Assembly: GCA_001557035.1 (NCBI GenBank)
Contig: LSKJ01000147.1
Coordinates: 1-5,000, forward strand
Direction of reading: 5' to 3'
DNA length: 5,000 bases
Origin: Rhodospirillaceae bacterium CCH5-H10
GTDB taxonomy: Bacteria; Pseudomonadota; Alphaproteobacteria; Reyranellales; Reyranellaceae
Part shown: one piece after another, positions 1-5,000 of the stretch
Numbering within the stretch: position 1 is the first letter of the stretch
Layout of the letters: each line of letters starts with the position of its first letter
Program-made: the position numbers and the translations under genes
The notes under the pieces: model-generated
The model's input: the letters and a program-made list of their open reading frames with translations, nothing else
Database searches by the model: none
Told to the model about the DNA's origin: nothing

Positions 1-33
1 CGGCTGATCGTACCCGCAAGAAATCCGAGACAA

Positions 34-66
34 CGCCCGCCGGCAGCCGCCAGCGGGCGTTTTTCT
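34..66 (+). terminator. Intrinsic terminator of an upstream plus-strand gene, possibly bidirectional
   Basis: A 7-bp GC-only stem (CGCCCGC at 34-40 with GCGGGCG at 53-59) continues past a single C-A mismatch into a 3-bp GGC/GCC helix (42-44 with 49-51) with a 4-base loop. It is followed directly by TTTTT (60-64). This is the usual form of a Rho-independent terminator for plus-strand transcription, so a gene reading into the window from the left ends at or before about position 33. A TGA at 5-7 could be its stop codon, but the frame cannot be known. The same hairpin lies about 12 bases past the stop of the minus-strand gene at 72-632. On that strand it is followed only by TTGTCT, so termination in that direction is likely weaker. 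Confidence 0.8.
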
Positions 67-71
67 TGGCC

Positions 72-632
72 TTACAGGTGGATCAGGGTCGGTGCGACGA
101 AGGCCAGCACCGTGAAGCCCAGGCCGAGCACACCCAGGCCGGCGGACAGGAAGGTCAGCCAGGCAACCGCGGTGAGGGCGGCGGCGCCGGCCAGCACGAT
201 GGCGAGCTGGAAGCAGGCCGAGCCGTATTCGAACATGTGATAGGCGGCCATCGACCGGTCGCGATGCGCTTCCTTGACCTTGGCGCGCGCCGCCAGCTCC
301 TTGCGACCCTCGTTGGTCTCGGGCTCGGTATCGTAGCGCTGCGCCGTCTGGCGCCACCGCTCGGCCTGCGCCTTGAGGCCGGGCGGCAGGGTGTCCGGGC
401 TGTCCTTGAACGTGGCCTCGACCTCTTCGGCGGCAGTCCTGAGGGTCGTCTGCCGGATGGTCTTGGACTGGAAGAACGACCACAGGTTGGATGCATCGAT
501 GTGGCTCGAGAGCCCGTTCGTCTGCGAGCTCTTGCCGCCCATTTCCGAAACCGCCAGCAGGGCGGCGAGGATCGCCACCAGCAGCGCGATCTTCTTGTTC
601 GAGCTGTCGACGTGGCCGTGTCCGCCAGACAT
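72..632 (-). CDS. DUF4337 family membrane protein
   Basis: This 186-residue protein fits the DUF4337 family of small proteobacterial membrane proteins, whose function is not known. A short His/Gly-rich cytoplasmic-looking start (MSGGHGHVDSSNKK) leads into a hydrophobic helix at about residues 15-29. The family-like stretch ASNLWSFFQSKTIRQT follows at 47-62. A charged, mostly helical middle rich in Arg, Glu and Ala spans about 63-135. Two closely spaced hydrophobic segments (about 139-158 and 160-183) end the protein only three residues before the C-terminus. No catalytic motif is visible. The ATG at 632 is supported by GGAGG at 644-640, with 7 bases of spacing. The gene stands alone and diverges from clpB. 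I found no convincing sigma-70 or sigma-32 promoter on its strand. The family call is from recalled sequence pattern; no biochemical role can be assigned. Confidence 0.85.
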   Translation of the reverse strand: MSGGHGHVDSSNKKIALLVAILAALLAVSEMGGKSSQTNGLSSHIDASNLWSFFQSKTIRQTTLRTAAEEVEATFKDSPDTLPPGLKAQAERWRQTAQRYDTEPETNEGRKELAARAKVKEAHRDRSMAAYHMFEYGSACFQLAIVLAGAAALTAVAWLTFLSAGLGVLGLGFTVLAFVAPTLIHL

Positions 633-710
633 TCCAATGCCTCCAAATCCTGGTCGGCGGCGTTCTTAGCCCACGTTTCCAGGAGGCGAAAGCCGCACCG
701 GGCCTGAGGT

Positions 711-738
711 CTTGTACGCTGCAAATCCGATCCCATAT
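711..738 (+). promoter_or_regulatory. Candidate sigma-32 (RpoH) heat-shock promoter of clpB
   Basis: CTTGTAC at 711-717 matches the sigma-32 -35 consensus CTTGAAA at 5 of 7 positions, including the key CTTG. TCCCATAT at 731-738 matches the -10 consensus CCCCATNT at every specified position except the first. The gap of 13 bases is within the usual range. Transcription would begin near 744-748, leaving a leader of roughly 70 bases before the clpB ATG. clpB is a classic RpoH target in proteobacteria, which supports the call. Read as a sigma-70 promoter, the same segment (TTGTAC, then CATATC) is much poorer. The start site is inferred from spacing only. Confidence 0.7.
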
Positions 739-802
739 CGCCTGCAGGATGCCTCCCAGGAGGGTCCGCTCTTCCGCCCGCCGCTCGACGGGGGCGTAAA
801 GG

Positions 803-808
803 AAAGGG
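803..808 (+). promoter_or_regulatory. clpB ribosome binding site that decides the start codon
   Basis: The purine run AAAGGG (803-808, within GGAAAGGG at 801-808) sits 6 bases before ATG at 815, a normal Shine-Dalgarno spacing. The reading frame is also open from an earlier TTG at 809, but that codon directly abuts the purine run and leaves no spacer. Starting at 815 gives the N-terminus [10 protein letters not shown], which matches the usual start of alphaproteobacterial ClpB. Confidence 0.8.
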
Positions 809-814
809 TTGAGT

Positions 815-3421
<2,607 letters not shown>

Positions 3422-3424
3422 AGA

Positions 3425-4996
3425 CTAGTCGCCTTTGGCGACCTGAGACGGCGCGGGTTCCTTCGGAGCCTGCGCCGTTTTCTTTGGCGCGGGCTTCGGT
3501 GGCTCCGCCGGCTTTTCGGCTCCGCCGGCGACCGGCGCGTTCTTGAGCTGGGCGAGATACTGTTTGGTCAGCGCCTGGAAGCGCGCCGCGTCCTTGCCCC
3601 CGACGGTGCCGCGCATGGCGAACTTCTGGGTGAGTGGATTGACGTGCTTGCCGCCCTTGTGGAACTCGTAGTGCAGGTGCGGGCCGGTCGACATGCCGGT
3701 CGATCCGACGAAGCCGATCACCTGTCCCTGGCGCACCGAAACGCCCGGCTTGATGCCGGGGCCGATGCGCGACATGTGGGCGTAAGCCGTCGCAACGTCC
3801 TGCGTGTGCTGCAACTTTACGTAGAGTCCGTAACCGCCGTTGGGTCCCGCGGCCACGACCTTTCCGGTGCCGGCGGCCAGGATCGGCGTCCCCGAGGGCG
3901 CGGCAAAATCCACGCCTGCGTGCAACGCACTGAAGCCCAGGATGGGGTGCTCGCGCATGCCGAAGCGCGAGGTGATGCGCGAGGCGTCCATCGGCGTGCG
4001 CAGGAAGGAGCGCACCACGCTCTCGCCTTGCGGGTTGTAGAAGCCGTCCGCGCCACCCTGGGGGCGGTAGCGGATCACGGTGACGGTGCGCTTCAGGAGC
4101 TTGAGTTCGCCGGCTAGGAGGCGACCGGGATGGGTGACCTTGCCGTCGCTCGTCACGAGCTGCTCGAGCAGGACGGTGAACTTCTGCCCCTGCTTCAGTT
4201 CGCGCTGGAAGTCGACGTCGTAGGACAGGGCGCGCACGAACTCGATCATCGCCGCCGACGGCGCGCCGGCCTTGATCCCGCTCTGCTGCAGCGAGCCTTC
4301 GCGCTCGCCCTCGACGCGCACGATGCGCGGGCTGACCTTGTAGACCTTCTCCTCGGCGTCGTAGCTGCCGTCGTCGTTGCGGCTGACGATGTACTCCCGC
4401 TCGGGTTGAGGCCGGACCGACAATGCAAGCACGCGCGGTGCATCGGGCTGGTCCGGCATCGTCTGCATCGTGAGCTCGATGGTCTCGCCCACCGCCAGGC
4501 GCCGCTTCTTCAGGAGCGACTGGAGCTTCTCCGCGATCTGCTTGCGCTCCGCCGGGGCGACGTCGATGTCGGCCAGCATCTTCTCGACCGTGTCGCCTTT
4601 CTCGAGGCGCAGGGTGAGGTCGTAGATGTCGCCGGCCGGTGGATCGGCTTCACCGGTCATGCCGCCCGGGCCTTCCTGCGGCTTCATCTGGAAGCCCTTG
4701 AAATCGATCGGCGGCACCGCGGCCTTGCCGAAATCGGCCGCCGTCGGCGGCGGCGCGGGCTCGCTGTTCGCGATGATGACGGGCGCCGCGCTGGCCGATT
4801 CCGGAAGAACCGGTGCCACGGGAGCCTTCGCCGGGGGTGGCAAGGCAGCGATTTCGGGGTTGGACCGGTGGCTGAGAACCAGCCCGGCCATGGCCAGGCC
4901 GATCACGCCGATCGCGAAGAGGACAGGCCGGAACAACCCAAAAGTCATGCTTCTGGTGCTTTTCGGCCGGTCCGACGGTGGGGGGAAACCCGTCAT
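3425..4996 (-). CDS. M23 family zinc peptidoglycan endopeptidase, membrane-anchored, MepM/YebA-like
   Basis: Enzymes of this family cut peptide cross-links in peptidoglycan in the periplasm, making room for new wall material. The 523 residues show a short Pro/Arg-rich cytoplasmic start, one hydrophobic anchor at about 20-42 and an Ala/Pro-rich linker to about 100. A LysM- or OapA-like region follows at about 124-178 (LTLRLEKGDTVEKML), then a Csd3/MepM-type middle domain at about 200-310. The M23 domain spans about 335-455. Its zinc and catalytic residues are all present: H359 and D363 (LHAGVDFAAP), H407 (AYAHMS), and H440 and H442 (GPHLHYEF). It is therefore predicted to be active, unlike degenerate EnvC/NlpD-type activators. 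An Ala/Pro/Lys-rich tail (about 488-523) ends the protein. The start is uncertain. ATG at 4996 is 4 bases from the window edge, so its ribosome site cannot be seen and the frame may extend further. A second ATG at 4948 (residue 17) begins just before the anchor but has only a weak purine run upstream. E. coli MepM is shorter, about 440 residues; the extra length here is mainly linker and tail. Confidence 0.93.
   Translation of the reverse strand: MTGFPPPSDRPKSTRSMTFGLFRPVLFAIGVIGLAMAGLVLSHRSNPEIAALPPPAKAPVAPVLPESASAAPVIIANSEPAPPPTAADFGKAAVPPIDFKGFQMKPQEGPGGMTGEADPPAGDIYDLTLRLEKGDTVEKMLADIDVAPAERKQIAEKLQSLLKKRRLAVGETIELTMQTMPDQPDAPRVLALSVRPQPEREYIVSRNDDGSYDAEEKVYKVSPRIVRVEGEREGSLQQSGIKAGAPSAAMIEFVRALSYDVDFQRELKQGQKFTVLLEQLVTSDGKVTHPGRLLAGELKLLKRTVTVIRYRPQGGADGFYNPQGESVVRSFLRTPMDASRITSRFGMREHPILGFSALHAGVDFAAPSGTPILAAGTGKVVAAGPNGGYGLYVKLQHTQDVATAYAHMSRIGPGIKPGVSVRQGQVIGFVGSTGMSTGPHLHYEFHKGGKHVNPLTQKFAMRGTVGGKDAARFQALTKQYLAQLKNAPVAGGAEKPAEPPKPAPKKTAQAPKEPAPSQVAKGD
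3448..3485 (+). terminator. Intrinsic terminator of clpB inside the peptidase coding end
   Basis: Bases 3448-3461 pair with 3465-3478 in a continuous 14-bp stem, with two G-U wobbles (3455 with 3471, 3458 with 3468). The triloop is TTC, and the apex CTTCGG could instead form a UUCG tetraloop. TTTCTTT (3479-3485) follows, with T3478 adding to the run. It begins 26 bases past the clpB stop codon on the clpB strand. It lies wholly within the minus-strand peptidase gene, in the codons for the low-complexity Lys/Ala/Pro tail (about residues 504-516). It is the best terminator-like structure downstream of clpB in the window. Confidence 0.8.
3501..3529. repeat. Short 12-base direct repeat in the peptidase tail
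   Basis: GGCTCCGCCGGC occurs at 3501-3512 and again at 3518-3529, with a 17-base offset. It falls in the peptidase codons for about residues 489-498. The offset is not a multiple of three, so the copies are read in different frames and do not make a protein repeat. It is most likely a by-product of a low-complexity Pro/Ala coding stretch. Confidence 0.5.
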
Positions 4997-5000
4997 GACC

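Noticed and set aside
1..33. The 3' end of an upstream gene, with TGA at 5-7 as its stop.
   Set aside because: Only one or two codons would be inside the window, so neither frame nor identity can be supported; only the terminator after it is reported.
66..707. A 213-codon plus-strand open frame opposite the DUF4337 gene.
   Set aside because: It is antisense to a recognisable membrane protein with a good ribosome site. The translation is low-complexity Gly/Arg/Gln, and it starts at a non-ATG codon within the terminator's T-tract region.
633..808. A sigma-70 promoter for the DUF4337 gene on the minus strand.
   Set aside because: The best -10-like hexamers (TACAAG, TAAGAA) are poor and have no -35 match at proper spacing.
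809..814. A TTG start two codons upstream for clpB.
   Set aside because: It directly abuts the purine run with no spacer, while ATG at 815 has a normal 6-base spacing and the usual family N-terminus.
3644..4117. A 157-codon plus-strand open frame opposite the peptidase domain.
   Set aside because: It lies antisense to the conserved M23 catalytic region, has Arg/Ala/Gly-rich composition, and shows no domain or ribosome site.

Overview
The window is a conserved housekeeping stretch of a GC-rich proteobacterial chromosome. The ClpB sequence ([17 protein letters not shown] start, alphaproteobacterial-style second ring and M domain), the DUF4337 protein, the M23 peptidase beside clpB and the near-absence of AT-rich codons all fit an alphaproteobacterium. 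The genus cannot be told from the sequence. I see no mobile element, tRNA, rRNA, CRISPR array or foreign-looking segment.

Layout. Positions 1-33 are probably the tail or 3' untranslated end of a plus-strand gene outside the window, closed by an intrinsic terminator at 34-66. A minus-strand gene at 72-632 encodes a small three-helix membrane protein of the DUF4337 family. A divergent intergenic region (633-814) follows. It carries a good match to a heat-shock sigma-32 (RpoH) promoter at 711-738 and the leader of clpB. clpB (815-3421, plus strand) is full length with all catalytic motifs. A large M23 peptidase (3425-4996, minus strand) runs convergently to it. The peptidase start lies at the window edge, so its promoter is not visible.

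How the genes relate. ClpB is the Hsp100 disaggregase that works with DnaK in the cytoplasm. The M23 protein is a membrane-anchored, MepM/YebA-like peptidoglycan endopeptidase with an intact zinc site. The DUF4337 protein is a membrane protein of unknown function. They are three separate transcription units rather than one operon: clpB diverges from the DUF4337 gene and converges on the peptidase gene.

The most notable point is the clpB/peptidase junction. The two TAG stop codons are only 3 bp apart, and the best clpB terminator (14-bp stem plus U-tract, 3448-3485) lies inside the 3' coding end of the peptidase gene, so the two mRNAs should have complementary tails. I found no convincing undescribed system in this window.
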